From Pseudolabrys sp. (GTDB lineage: Bacteria; Pseudomonadota; Alphaproteobacteria; Rhizobiales; Xanthobacteraceae), in the NCBI GenBank assembly GCA_026125895.1, contig JAHCKG010000005.1, positions 1-64,000 of the forward strand: 64,000 nt of DNA. Reading direction: 5' to 3'. The position numbers were made by a program, and so were the translations under genes. Numbering within the stretch: position 1 is the first letter of the stretch; every line of letters starts with the position of its first letter. The notes under the pieces were generated by a model. It worked only from the letters and a program-made list of their open reading frames with translations. It was not told where the DNA came from and did not search any database. Below are positions 36,872 through 45,023 of the stretch, piece after piece.

Positions 36872-36890
36872 CGCGACGACGATGGAGCGA

Positions 36891-36918
36891 AAGACCGTCC
36901 CGGCAACGGGGCGGTCTT
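36891..36918 (+). terminator. Hairpin terminator after Bug-protein gene
   Basis: 12-base stem (36891-36902 with 36907-36918, one G-T pair) with a GCAA loop, 20 bases after the stop; tail is TTGTTG on the plus strand. Confidence 0.75.
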
Positions 36919-37023
36919 GTTGCGAGGTGAGGGCAGGCGCGATTAACGGTTCCTTAGCCTTACCGATTTCCTGACGTAACGCATTGAAGTCTCGTTAAAG
37001 ATAACCGCCGCATTTTACCGGCC

Positions 37024-38529
37024 ATGAAAGCCGGTGCGCGTTTTTTCCTTGGCTGTGGCTTTGCTGCGTTGCTGGCGCTCGCCGGCTGCGGGCGCAGCAT
37101 GATGTGGCAGGGCGAGCGCGCCGCGTGGCGCGCCGAGGCCGAAGCCCAATGCATGCAGTCCGGCGCGGTCAAGCTCACGAGCGGCGTCGTGCGCATTTCG
37201 CCCATCGAAGGGCCGGGCGTCTGCGGCATGGACATTCCGCTCAAGGTCGCGGCGCTGGGCGACGACACCGTGGCGACGGGTTATGCCGAGCCGCCGCGGC
37301 CGCCGGGCGGCATCGCGCGCGGCGCCATGCCGGACTGGTCGGCGACGACCTCGCGTGCACCGGTGAGCAATTCCAATTACGCGCCGCCGCCGAGCGGCGG
37401 CCAGATGCGCTGGATGGAGGGGCCGCCGCCCGCCAATGCGCCGGAAAGTAATGCGCCACAGTCGATCGCACCGCCGCAGGGCGCGCCGCAGGTAGGCGCC
37501 CCGCAGACCTATCAGCCGGCCTATAACGCGCCGCGCGGCTATGAGCCGCCGCCGTCGCGCGGGGGTCCCGCGCCGATGTCGATCTATCCGCCCGGCGTCA
37601 ACGCGCCGCAGCCGGACGACATTCCCGACGACGCCGAACTGCCGGACGACGAACCGTCGCCACAACGGCCGGCTTATAACTCGCCGCCGTCGCGCAATCA
37701 GGCGACGTACACGCCGCCGCCGCTCGGCCCGTCGCGCGACTCGCGCTTCGACGCGCCGATCCGCACCGGCGCGGTGCCTCCGGCGACGCTCAAGCCGGCG
37801 GCGACCTTGTCCTGCCCGATCGTCTCGGCGCTCGACCGCTGGGTGAGCAGTGGCGTGCAGCCGGCTGCCTTGCGCTGGTTCGGTTCGCCGGTCGCGGAGA
37901 TCAAGCAGATTTCGGCCTATTCGTGCCGCGGCATGAACGGCTCGGGCGGCCACGGAATTTCCGAACACGCCTTCGGCAACGCGCTCGACATCGCCGGCTT
38001 CGTCCTCGCCGACGGCCGCAAGATTTCCGTGCAGCACGGCTGGCGCGGCACGCCGGAAGAGCAGGGGTTCCTGCACGACGTGCAGCTCAATGCCTGCGAC
38101 AACTTCAACACCGTGCTGGCGCCGGGCTACAACGCCGCGCACTACAATCACATCCATGTCGATCTGATGCGGCGCGCCTCGGGCCGCAAACCGTGCCGGC
38201 CCAACGCCATCCCCGGCGAAGTCGCCGCCGCCAAGGCGCGCGCCGTCTATGCCGCCAAGCATGGCGGCAAGGATTACACCGGCTCGATCGGCAACACCGA
38301 CAAGGACAAGCTGAAGAAGCTGATCGACGCGATCCCCGGCGCCGACGGCCTGTTCGACGAGGACGACAGCGACGTCACCGGTTCGATCGGCAACACCGAG
38401 AAGGTGGTCATTCCGATGAACGACGACGATCCGGAAGAGGTCGCCCGGAGCGGCAAGAAGCCGCGCGGCTGGCCCGTCGTGCTCAGGTCGCGGCCGGCGG
38501 CAACGACCAAGAACCCGGCGGATTTCTAG
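37024..38529 (+). CDS. Extensin-like-domain lipoprotein, Pro-rich
   Basis: 501 residues. The leader MKAGARFFLGCGFAALLALA ending in GCG gives a lipobox (LALAGC, Cys22). A Pro/Ser/Ala-rich linker spans ~95-270, with stretches such as APPQGAPQVGAPQTYQ. The C-terminal extensin-like domain (PF06904) starts LSCPIVSALDRWVSSGVQPA and holds HGISEHAFGNALDIAGFVLA and YNHIHVDLM, with His/Asp residues as in metal-dependent M15-type peptidases. Thus probably a peptidoglycan-linked outer-membrane lipoprotein. The tail carries two TGSIGNT repeats (TGSIGNTDK and TGSIGNTEK). ATG chosen for the leader. Confidence 0.88.
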   Translation: MKAGARFFLGCGFAALLALAGCGRSMMWQGERAAWRAEAEAQCMQSGAVKLTSGVVRISPIEGPGVCGMDIPLKVAALGDDTVATGYAEPPRPPGGIARGAMPDWSATTSRAPVSNSNYAPPPSGGQMRWMEGPPPANAPESNAPQSIAPPQGAPQVGAPQTYQPAYNAPRGYEPPPSRGGPAPMSIYPPGVNAPQPDDIPDDAELPDDEPSPQRPAYNSPPSRNQATYTPPPLGPSRDSRFDAPIRTGAVPPATLKPAATLSCPIVSALDRWVSSGVQPAALRWFGSPVAEIKQISAYSCRGMNGSGGHGISEHAFGNALDIAGFVLADGRKISVQHGWRGTPEEQGFLHDVQLNACDNFNTVLAPGYNAAHYNHIHVDLMRRASGRKPCRPNAIPGEVAAAKARAVYAAKHGGKDYTGSIGNTDKDKLKKLIDAIPGADGLFDEDDSDVTGSIGNTEKVVIPMNDDDPEEVARSGKKPRGWPVVLRSRPAATTKNPADF

Positions 38530-38541
38530 CGCGGCGCCGTC

Positions 38542-39717
38542 CTAGCGATAATCGGCGAGCGCGCTGCGGGCGCCGAACAGGCGCATGCCGTATTTCATCA
38601 GCGGCTTGCTGAACAGCAGCCGGATCGTCAGCCGCCGCAGCCACGGCCACGATGACGGCTGCGGCACGAACAGCCGGGCATAGCGCGCCGACTGCCGCCG
38701 CTTGGCATCGACATGCGGCTTGAGCACGGCCTGATAGGCGGCGAAGGCGCGCTCATAGGTCGGCTGGCGCTTGAGTTCGCGCGCCAGCACATAGCCGCCC
38801 GCCATCGCCATGTGCGAGCCCTGACCGGCGAGCAGCGTCAGGCAACCGCAGGCATCGCCGATGAGCGCGACGCGGCCGCGGTGCCACTGCGGCATGTCGA
38901 TCTGCGTGGCGCTGTCGAAATAGACCGGCGCATCGCCGGGATGAGCGTCGGCGACGTCGCGCATGATCCAGCCGGCGCCGCCGAGCTCGCCGCGGAGGAA
39001 GGCGAGGCGGCCGGTGCGGCGGACGTCGATTTCGCCATGCCGGAGCACATAGGTCGCGTCCATGCGCTCTTCGTCGAGCGGATAGAACATCGCCATGCGG
39101 TTCGGCTCTTCGTAGATCTTGACCGTGTCGGTGATCGGGAAATTGCGCCGCGAGACGTGGAAGGCGACGACGTAGAGGCCGAGGAAGCGGGCGAACTGCG
39201 GCTGCGGACCGAACACCAGCTCGCGCACGCGCGAGTGCACGCCGTCGGCGCCGACGACGATGGCGGCATGGTCGCGGGTGCCGTCCCTGAAGGTGACGGA
39301 CACGCCGTCGGCGTGCTCGTCGAGCCTGTCGATGGCGCAGGAATAGCGGATCTCGATTTTGGCGCGCCGCGCTTCGTCGAGCAGAATCCGCTCGAGGTCG
39401 GGACGCCGCAGATAAGTGTAGCGATGGTCGTGCGCGGCGCGCAGCCGCTCGACCAGCGCGCGGCAATAAGGCTTGCCCGTCGCATCGACGAAGGCGAGCC
39501 AGTCGATCGGATAACGGATCTTTCGCAGCGCCTCGGTGAGGCCCATGCGTTCGGCGACGTCCCAGCCGGTGCCGAAGAAGTCCATCATGTAGCCTTCGGC
39601 GCGCGGACCGTGCTCCTTCTCGATCACGATGGGGGTGAAGCCGTTGCGCTTGAGCTCGATGGCGCAGGTTAATCCGGCGATGCCGCCGCCGGAAATGAGA
39701 ACGCGCGTGCGGTCCAT
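38542..39717 (-). CDS. FAD-dependent oxidoreductase/monooxygenase
   Basis: 391 residues. Rossmann FAD motif VLISGGGIAGLTCAIELKRN at the N-terminus; DG motif VVGADGVHSRVREL (~155-168); second FAD motif RVALIGDACGCLTLLAGQGS at ~282-301, of the GDA type. The layout is that of class A flavoprotein hydroxylases, including antibiotic-modifying TetX-like and phenol-hydroxylase-like members. A C-terminal basic helix (RRLTIRLLFSKPLMKYGMRL) may sit on the membrane. ATG 39717 matches the usual start. No partner gene identifies the substrate. Lone minus-strand gene, ending close to the convergent extensin-like gene. Confidence 0.85.
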   Translation of the reverse strand: MDRTRVLISGGGIAGLTCAIELKRNGFTPIVIEKEHGPRAEGYMMDFFGTGWDVAERMGLTEALRKIRYPIDWLAFVDATGKPYCRALVERLRAAHDHRYTYLRRPDLERILLDEARRAKIEIRYSCAIDRLDEHADGVSVTFRDGTRDHAAIVVGADGVHSRVRELVFGPQPQFARFLGLYVVAFHVSRRNFPITDTVKIYEEPNRMAMFYPLDEERMDATYVLRHGEIDVRRTGRLAFLRGELGGAGWIMRDVADAHPGDAPVYFDSATQIDMPQWHRGRVALIGDACGCLTLLAGQGSHMAMAGGYVLARELKRQPTYERAFAAYQAVLKPHVDAKRRQSARYARLFVPQPSSWPWLRRLTIRLLFSKPLMKYGMRLFGARSALADYR

Positions 39718-39769
39718 GGTGCAGGCTCCAATCGCCGCCCCCGACGTCCAGCTCCTTCACTGCTAACGC

Positions 39770-40690
39770 TTAAAGTGCCGCGTCGATCAACAGCGCGGCG
39801 AATAAAATGAGCCCGGCCTCGCGATTGGACCGGAACAGCATCAGGCAGAGTGCCGGATCGTCGATATCGATGCGCCAGATCTGCCAGGCGAGATGCGCCG
39901 CAAACAGCGCGAGGCCGGCCAGAGTGATCCATCCCGCCCCCGCCATCAGGCAGGCGACGCCGATCAGCAGCACCGCCGCCGTATAGAAGAGCGCCAGCGC
40001 GCGTTTGGTGTCGTCGCCGAACAGAAGCGCGGTCGACTTGATGCCGATCATCATGTCGTCCTCGCGGTCCTGGTGGGCGTAGATCGTGTCATAGGCGATG
40101 ACCCAGCAGATCGAGCCGGCATAAAGCACGACCGGGGCCCAATCGAGCCGGCCGAATGCCGCCGGCCAACCCATCAGCGCGCCCCAGGAGAAGGCGAGCC
40201 CGAGGAAGATCTGCGGCCAATAGGTGATGCGCTTCATGAACGGATAGATCGCCACCACCAGCAGCGAGGCGAGCCCGGTCAGCACGGTGAAGCGGTTGAA
40301 TTGCAGCAGCACGGCGAGACCGACCAGCGCCTGCGCCGCCATGAAGATGGCGGCCTGCCGCGCCGTCACCTGGCCGGATGGGATCGGCCGTGAGCGCGTA
40401 CGCTCAACCTTGCCGTCGAGATCGCGATCGACCAGATCGTTCCAGGTGCAGCCGGCGCCGCGCATGGCGAAGGCGCCGATCAGGAACAGCACGATGTGCC
40501 AGCCGTTCGGCGAATGGTTCATCGCCAGGCCGGTGAGGCCGACCGACCACCAGCACGGCATCAGCAAGAGCCATGAGCCGATCGGCCGGTCGAGCCGGGC
40601 AAGTCTGAGATACGGACGGAAGGCGGCCGGCGCGCGCAGATCGACCCAGTTGCCGGTCGCATCGGCAACGCGTCCGCCGCCGTCGCTCAT
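39770..40690 (-). CDS. ubiA: 4-hydroxybenzoate polyprenyltransferase UbiA
   Basis: 306 residues, eight to nine membrane segments. The two Asp-rich motifs of UbiA are present: NDLVDRDLDGKVERTRSRPI (residues ~103-122) and YDTIYAHQDREDDMMIG. It attaches the polyprenyl tail to 4-hydroxybenzoate in ubiquinone synthesis. ATG 40690 overlaps the stop of the upstream Pro/Ala-rich gene (ATGA), so the two are coupled; longer upstream frames run through that gene in another phase. The C-terminus ends AALLIDAAL. Confidence 0.95.
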   Translation of the reverse strand: MSDGGGRVADATGNWVDLRAPAAFRPYLRLARLDRPIGSWLLLMPCWWSVGLTGLAMNHSPNGWHIVLFLIGAFAMRGAGCTWNDLVDRDLDGKVERTRSRPIPSGQVTARQAAIFMAAQALVGLAVLLQFNRFTVLTGLASLLVVAIYPFMKRITYWPQIFLGLAFSWGALMGWPAAFGRLDWAPVVLYAGSICWVIAYDTIYAHQDREDDMMIGIKSTALLFGDDTKRALALFYTAAVLLIGVACLMAGAGWITLAGLALFAAHLAWQIWRIDIDDPALCLMLFRSNREAGLILFAALLIDAAL

Positions 40691-41406
40691 TTGAGCGGAT
40701 TGCCGCTGAGCGTATCGAAGGTGCCGCCGCGGCCGGTTCGGATATTGCCGGCATCGGGCACCGGCGCGCTCAGCGCGTCGCTCAGGCTCGGACCGCGCGG
40801 CTTCGGCGGACCGGCGGCGGCAACCTGGCAGACGCGCGCGCGAACCTCGTCGGTCTTGGCGTGGTTCTTGGTGAGGTTGTCGACGACCTCTTTCGGGATC
40901 TCGCACTTGCTGGCGTTGGTGCTGACGTACTTCACCAGCTTGTTTTCGGACGCCGAATATTCGTTGAACAGCTTGCACGCCACCGTCGGCGGAACTTTCT
41001 TCTTGCTCGCTTCCTGGATGGCGCGGCCCTTCTTGTCGGCCTCCTGGCGCAGCTTCATGAAGTCCTGGAAGCAGGGCGGTTCCTGCTGCGCCTGCTGTGG
41101 CGCGCCGAGCGATGGGCCGAAGCCGGTTGGCGGCGGCACCAAACCCGGCTGCGGCGCGGTCGAGGCCGACGGCGCCGGCCAGGCGCCGGAGGGCGCAGTG
41201 CGGGCAGCGGGGGCGGGCCAAGCGGCGGCGGGCGCCGCTTCCGGCGCTGGCGCAGCCTCGGGCTGGGCGGCGTCCTGCTGAGGGGCCGCGGCCGGCCACG
41301 CGCCCGAGGGCTGCTGCGGCTTGGGCCAAGCGGACTGCGCCGTCGCGGCGCCAGCGAGCAGCGGCGACAGGCAAATGGCAAAAGTCAAAGCCCGGCACAG
41401 GCTCAT
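40687..41406 (-). CDS. Exported Pro/Ala-rich protein upstream of ubiA
   Basis: 239 residues: signal peptide MSLCRALTFAICLSPLLAGA (cleaved after TAQ), then a Pro/Ala/Gln low-complexity region to ~115 (WPAAAPQQDAAQPEAAPAPE), then a conserved-looking C-terminal domain with four cysteines (PPCFQDFMKLRQEADKKGRA, ACKLFNEYSASENKLVKYVS, KCEIPKEVVDNL, VCQVAA). AGGAG precedes the ATG. Conserved beside ubiA? I cannot check. Its stop overlaps the ubiA start. The periplasmic domain has no named family in my recognition. Confidence 0.75.
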   Translation of the reverse strand: MSLCRALTFAICLSPLLAGAATAQSAWPKPQQPSGAWPAAAPQQDAAQPEAAPAPEAAPAAAWPAPAARTAPSGAWPAPSASTAPQPGLVPPPTGFGPSLGAPQQAQQEPPCFQDFMKLRQEADKKGRAIQEASKKKVPPTVACKLFNEYSASENKLVKYVSTNASKCEIPKEVVDNLTKNHAKTDEVRARVCQVAAAGPPKPRGPSLSDALSAPVPDAGNIRTGRGGTFDTLSGNPLK

Positions 41407-41577
41407 GAGCGGCTCCTTTCCCGGCGAGCGCACAATATTAGCTGTGGGCCGTGAAGAGGCTTATAACAACCCATCGAATAAGTCGGGAAGGCGGCAATTT
41501 GCGTTAAATCGCCGCCGCGGCCGTTAATTCGGCCCCGCCACGACGTGTCAAATGCCAAATCCGGACCCATTGCCAGC

Positions 41578-42354
41578 ATGCCCCGTTACGATTTCCGCAC
41601 GCCGCGCATCCATGTCGATGCGGCCTTGGCGGCCGGCGCCCAGGTACCGCTCGACCGCGACCAGGCCAACCACCTGTGCAACGTGCTGCGGCTCAAGGCC
41701 GGTGACGCCGTGCTCGTCTTCAACGGCCGCGACGGCGAATGGGGCGCGGAACTTTCCGGTAGCGGCAAGCACATCGCCGCGCGGCTGGACCGGCAGCTTC
41801 GGCCGCAGCCCCCGCGCGCCGATCTCGATTTCCTGTTCGCGCCGCTCAAGCACGCCCGGCTCGATTACATGGTGCAGAAGGCGGTCGAACTCGGAGTCAC
41901 GCGTATCCGCCCGGTGCTGACGCAGCACACGCAGGTCACGCGCATCAATCTCGAGCGCATGCGCGCCAATGTCATCGAGGCGGCGCAGCAATGCGGCGTG
42001 CTGACGATCGCCGATGTCGGCGAGCCGGTTCAGCTCAAGACCGTGGCCGCCGCCGATCCCGAACGGCTGCTGATCTTCTGCGACGAGGATGCCGAGGTGG
42101 CCGACGCGATCATGGCGCTCGGCAAGGCGCGGCCGCAGCCGAGCGCGCTGGTTCCGTCCGACGCCGCGGCGGTGCAGAAGCTCGCGGTGCTGATCGGGCC
42201 GGAAGGCGGCTTCTCCGAAGCGGAGCGCGCGCTGCTGATGCAGCGGCCGAACATCGTGCGGCTCTCGCTCGGGCCGCTGATCCTGCGCGCCGACACCGCC
42301 GCGGTCGCGGCGCTGACATTGACGCAGGCGGTGCTGGGCAATTGGCGCTCGTGA
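41578..42354 (+). CDS. rsmE: 16S rRNA m3U1498 methyltransferase RsmE
   Basis: 258 residues of the SPOUT family with an N-terminal PUA-like domain and a C-terminal trefoil-knot SAM domain. Landmarks are HLCNVLRLKAGDAVLVFNGR, KARLDYMVQK-type helix with KAVELGVTRIRPVLTQHTQV, RANVIEAAQQCGV and LIGPEGGFSEAE in the knot. It methylates U1498 at N3 in helix 44 of 16S rRNA. ATG 41578 (MPRYDFRTPR) is the family start; a GTG at 41545 is in frame. Divergent from the Pro/Ala-rich gene, 171 bases apart. Confidence 0.95.
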   Translation: MPRYDFRTPRIHVDAALAAGAQVPLDRDQANHLCNVLRLKAGDAVLVFNGRDGEWGAELSGSGKHIAARLDRQLRPQPPRADLDFLFAPLKHARLDYMVQKAVELGVTRIRPVLTQHTQVTRINLERMRANVIEAAQQCGVLTIADVGEPVQLKTVAAADPERLLIFCDEDAEVADAIMALGKARPQPSALVPSDAAAVQKLAVLIGPEGGFSEAERALLMQRPNIVRLSLGPLILRADTAAVAALTLTQAVLGNWRS

Positions 42355-42376
42355 CAACCGCGCCGCGCGACACAAT

Positions 42377-42417
42377 GAAATCGATATTTCGGAAATCGAT
42401 ATTTGAAATCGATACTT
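42377..42417. repeat. Three direct repeats of a 13-base AT-rich unit
   Basis: GAAATCGATATTT at 42377-42389 and 42392-42404, and GAAATCGATACTT at 42405-42417. Each contains the palindrome ATCGAT. Spacings are 15 and 13 bases. Iteron-like pattern 22 bases downstream of the rsmE stop; possibly a protein-binding array. Confidence 0.75.
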
Positions 42418-42550
42418 TCGGCGCGGCTGCCGGCACATGCCGGCAGCCAACGCCGCAACGCCTGATGGCCAGTCAGTAACGTCCCCGGTACGCAACGCCA
42501 CGCGGCCAATGCGCTAAGCAACACACAAGCACACAACGCCAACACACAGA

Positions 42551-42606
42551 ACGCCACGCAAACAACGCCACGCAAACAACGCGACGCAAACAACGCAACG
42601 CAAAAC
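42551..42606. repeat. 14-base tandem array, four copies
   Basis: Units ACGCCACGCAAACA (42551-42564, 42565-42578), ACGCGACGCAAACA (42579-42592) and a diverged fourth copy (42593-42606). The surrounding 200 bases repeat ACGCAA and ACGCCA at looser spacing. Almost free of T. Direct repeats without spacers, so not CRISPR. Confidence 0.8.
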
Positions 42607-43012
42607 GCACACGACAAACGCAAGCGACGCGGTCGCATGCGGCCACGCAACGCCACCACAACTTTTCAACGCAACTTCGCGTCAGCGCCACGCGACGAAA
42701 CACGACGCAGCGAACTCTACTGATGCCGATCGTGACGCAACGCGATCGGTACTCATCAAGGGCGAATCCTACAAGCGACTCGATTCGCGTGCGCAGGATC
42801 ATGGTGCGCTGCAAGCGGAGTCGCGAGTCCTGGAGAGACCGAATCTGTGGTCAACTCGGCGCCCGCTTCACCGAATCTGTGACTAACGCGAAGCAGGGCC
42901 GCGAAGCATGGTACCCTCATCTCCGGCGGTGCCGGTGGTTAGCGACTTTTTTCCGTCTTTTCGCTGGCCGAAGGCCTGCGCTAGGATGCCGCGTCAGTCG
43001 GAGTAAGGGTTC

Positions 43013-43480
43013 ATGATGACGTTCGATCGTTTCGCCCGGCGTGCGGGCATGGCGGCGATGGCCGGCCTTGTCGCGGCCGCGTTTGCCGGCGGCAGCGCGC
43101 AGGCGGCGAGCTGGCTGGAGAAGAACTTCTACCTCTCCGGTACCAATTACGACGGCGACGTCCCGTCCTGCGAGGCGGCGCTCGGCACCATCTCCTCCCG
43201 GTTCGAAACCAAGGAAAGCCGGTTCTGGAACTCGAACGCCCAGATCCTCGGCTATGAGCGGGTCCGCCAGGTGGCGTTCCGCCCCTGGGCTCGCGGCACC
43301 ATCCCGCGCCGGTTCTGCACGGCGGTGGCTGAGGTCAGCGATGGGCGCAGGCACCGGGTCGACTACTACATCACCGAGGATGGCGGCGAGATCGGCGCCT
43401 CCTGGGGGGTGACCTGGTGCGTGGTCGGCTATGACCGCAACATGGCCTACAGCCCCGCCTGCAAGATGGCGCGCCCCTGA
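43013..43480 (+). CDS. Exported protein of unknown function
   Basis: 155 residues. Signal peptide MMTFDRFARRAGMAAMAGLV ... GSAQAA; the start contains ARRAGM, but this is not a consensus twin-arginine motif. The mature protein holds three cysteines (PSCEAALG, RFCTAVAE, TWCVVG, and near the end PACKMARP makes a fourth), likely two disulfides. Motifs such as RVRQVAFRPWARGTIPRRFC and VDYYITEDGGEIGASWGVTW suggest a small beta-rich periplasmic domain. No family recognised. GGAGTAAGGG precedes the ATG. Lone gene after the repeat-rich stretch. Confidence 0.7.
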   Translation: MMTFDRFARRAGMAAMAGLVAAAFAGGSAQAASWLEKNFYLSGTNYDGDVPSCEAALGTISSRFETKESRFWNSNAQILGYERVRQVAFRPWARGTIPRRFCTAVAEVSDGRRHRVDYYITEDGGEIGASWGVTWCVVGYDRNMAYSPACKMARP

Positions 43481-43652
43481 GCACGCAACCTGTTACCGCA
43501 AAGGCTTCCCTAACCGCCGCTCGCACGGCGGCGGGCTGTAAATCTCGTCGATTTTGATCGCTGTTTGTTCTTGATATGTTCACATATTGAGGCTAAACTG
43601 TGATGAAACTTTGCCGCAGATCAATTCGGGCTTTGTTCTCCCGGAGACCGCG

Positions 43653-44417
43653 ATGACGTTACGCACGCAGCCATCCATGCCGGCGCAGCGCGCCTTGAAG
43701 CGAGCGAGCGACCGCGGCCGGCTGGCCGCAGCCTGGTTCGGCCGGGCGGCGCGCACCGGCGCGGTCGCCTCGTGTTTCGTCTTCCTGTTCGCCGTCGTCG
43801 CCTTCGCCCAGACCGACCGGCGCCAGAACGCGCCGGGCCAGTTCGACTTCTACGTGCTGTCGCTGTCGTGGTCGCCGTCCTATTGCGAGGCCGCGGCCGA
43901 GCGCAATGGCGGCCGCGCCCGGGACCAGCAATGCGCCGGGCGGCCTTATGCCTTCGTCGTGCATGGCTTGTGGCCGCAATACGATCAGGGCTTCCCGTCG
44001 TACTGCAAGGTGCCGGCGCCGCGGCTCAACCGCGCCATCGTCGGCGCCATGCTCGACCTGATGCCGAGCCCGCGGCTAGTCTATCACGAGTGGGATCGGC
44101 ACGGCACGTGTTCGGGCCTGTCAGCCGGCGCCTATTTCGAAGCGGTGCGCAAGGCGCGCTCGGTGGTGAAGATTCCCGACCAGTTTCTCGACCATGCCAG
44201 GCCGATGATGGTGTCGCCCGGCGAGGTCGTGAGCGCCTTCATCAAGGCCAATGCCGGCCTGTCGCATGACGAGATCGCCGTCACCTGCGATAGCAAGCGC
44301 TTGAGCGAAGTGCGCATCTGCATCGGCAAGGATTTCTCGTTCCGCGCCTGTCCTGAAACGACGCGCCGTGCCTGCCGTCGCGACAAGGTGGTGATGCCGG
44401 CGATCCGCGGCGGCTGA
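43653..44417 (+). CDS. Secreted ribonuclease T2
   Basis: 254 residues with an N-terminal membrane/signal segment (~36-52, VASCFVFLFAVVAF). Both T2 active-site blocks are present: CAS1 FVVHGLWPQ (His104) and CAS2 HEWDRHGTCSG (His145, Glu146, His150). These cut single-stranded RNA in the periplasm or outside the cell. Eight cysteines form the usual disulfides. ATG 43653 has GGAG 8 bases upstream and is preferred over 43587. RNase T2 is uncommon but known in proteobacteria; a nutritional scavenging role is likely. Confidence 0.92.
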   Translation: MTLRTQPSMPAQRALKRASDRGRLAAAWFGRAARTGAVASCFVFLFAVVAFAQTDRRQNAPGQFDFYVLSLSWSPSYCEAAAERNGGRARDQQCAGRPYAFVVHGLWPQYDQGFPSYCKVPAPRLNRAIVGAMLDLMPSPRLVYHEWDRHGTCSGLSAGAYFEAVRKARSVVKIPDQFLDHARPMMVSPGEVVSAFIKANAGLSHDEIAVTCDSKRLSEVRICIGKDFSFRACPETTRRACRRDKVVMPAIRGG

Positions 44418-44637
44418 CGGCCGGTTGTTTATTCGCCGCAATCAGCACCAATTTGCGACACCTTTGCCGCTGTACCGACGCGGATTGAGCGCAGCCTGCC
44501 GCGACTCTGCGATTGCATTAAACGGCTGCTAACGCTCGCCGGTATTTCGCGGGCAAAGCTTTCGCGTGCTGCTCGATTGTCCCTTAAATTTGAATCACGA
44601 TTGACGCAGATTAACGCCGCTTGCCGATGCGGCGGGA

Positions 44638-44967
44638 ATGCGGGCGATGGATCGGGTCAGAAATTACATCAGTTTTGCCGTCTGGTTTGTCGGCCTCAGC
44701 TACATCGCGCTGTGGCCGCTGGCGGTCGCGCAGCCGATGCTGTCGCTGGCCTTGCATGGCGTCGGCGCGCTCGCGGCGTTGTGGGTGACGGCGCGCCTTC
44801 TGTGGCTCGTGCTGCGCCGGCTCTTGCGGGCGGTGCAGCCGCCGGCGCGGTGGCGCCTGGCGCTGCGGCAAGGCGTCAACGCCATGCGCCCGGAACCGCC
44901 GGCACTGCCGCCGCCGCGCTGGGTGCCGCCCCGCCGCGAATTCGGGCTGCGCCGCGCACCGCGTTGA
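44638..44967 (+). CDS. Two-helix membrane protein of unknown function
   Basis: 109 residues. Two hydrophobic segments: SFAVWFVGLSYIALWPLAVA (~11-31) and LALHGVGALAALWVTARLLW (~37-56), then an Arg/Pro-rich cytosolic tail (RRLLRAVQPPARWRLALRQG, PPPRWVPPRREFGLRRAPR). ATG 44638 or 44647 are both possible; the nearby GCGGGCG is a poor ribosome site for either. Lone short gene between rnase T2 and rlmJ. Function unknown. Confidence 0.55.
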   Translation: MRAMDRVRNYISFAVWFVGLSYIALWPLAVAQPMLSLALHGVGALAALWVTARLLWLVLRRLLRAVQPPARWRLALRQGVNAMRPEPPALPPPRWVPPRREFGLRRAPR

Positions 44968-45023
44968 AGCTCCGGCGATAATGGCGTAACCGGTCTGCCG
45001 ATCCTCTTGCCGGTGAGCCGAAG

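Larger units (their letters stand above)
42355..43012. other. Repeat-rich gene-free stretch
   Basis: About 660 bases between rsmE and the next gene. Contains three near-copies of GAAATCGATATTT (42377-42417), a 14-base tandem array (42551-42606) inside an A/C-rich, G/T-poor zone (about 42500-42700), and two copies of CCGAATCTGTG near 42838 and 42873. Frames in it are Cys/Arg-rich readings of the repeats with no sign of a protein. No terminator hairpin or tRNA seen. Confidence 0.6.

Noticed and set aside
42551-42606. Possible CRISPR array
   Set aside because: Units are 14 bases, directly adjacent and without spacers; no cas genes.
42473-42814. Cys/Arg-rich small protein on the minus strand of the repeat region
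   Set aside because: The residue pattern simply follows the ACGC repeats; no start site or domain.
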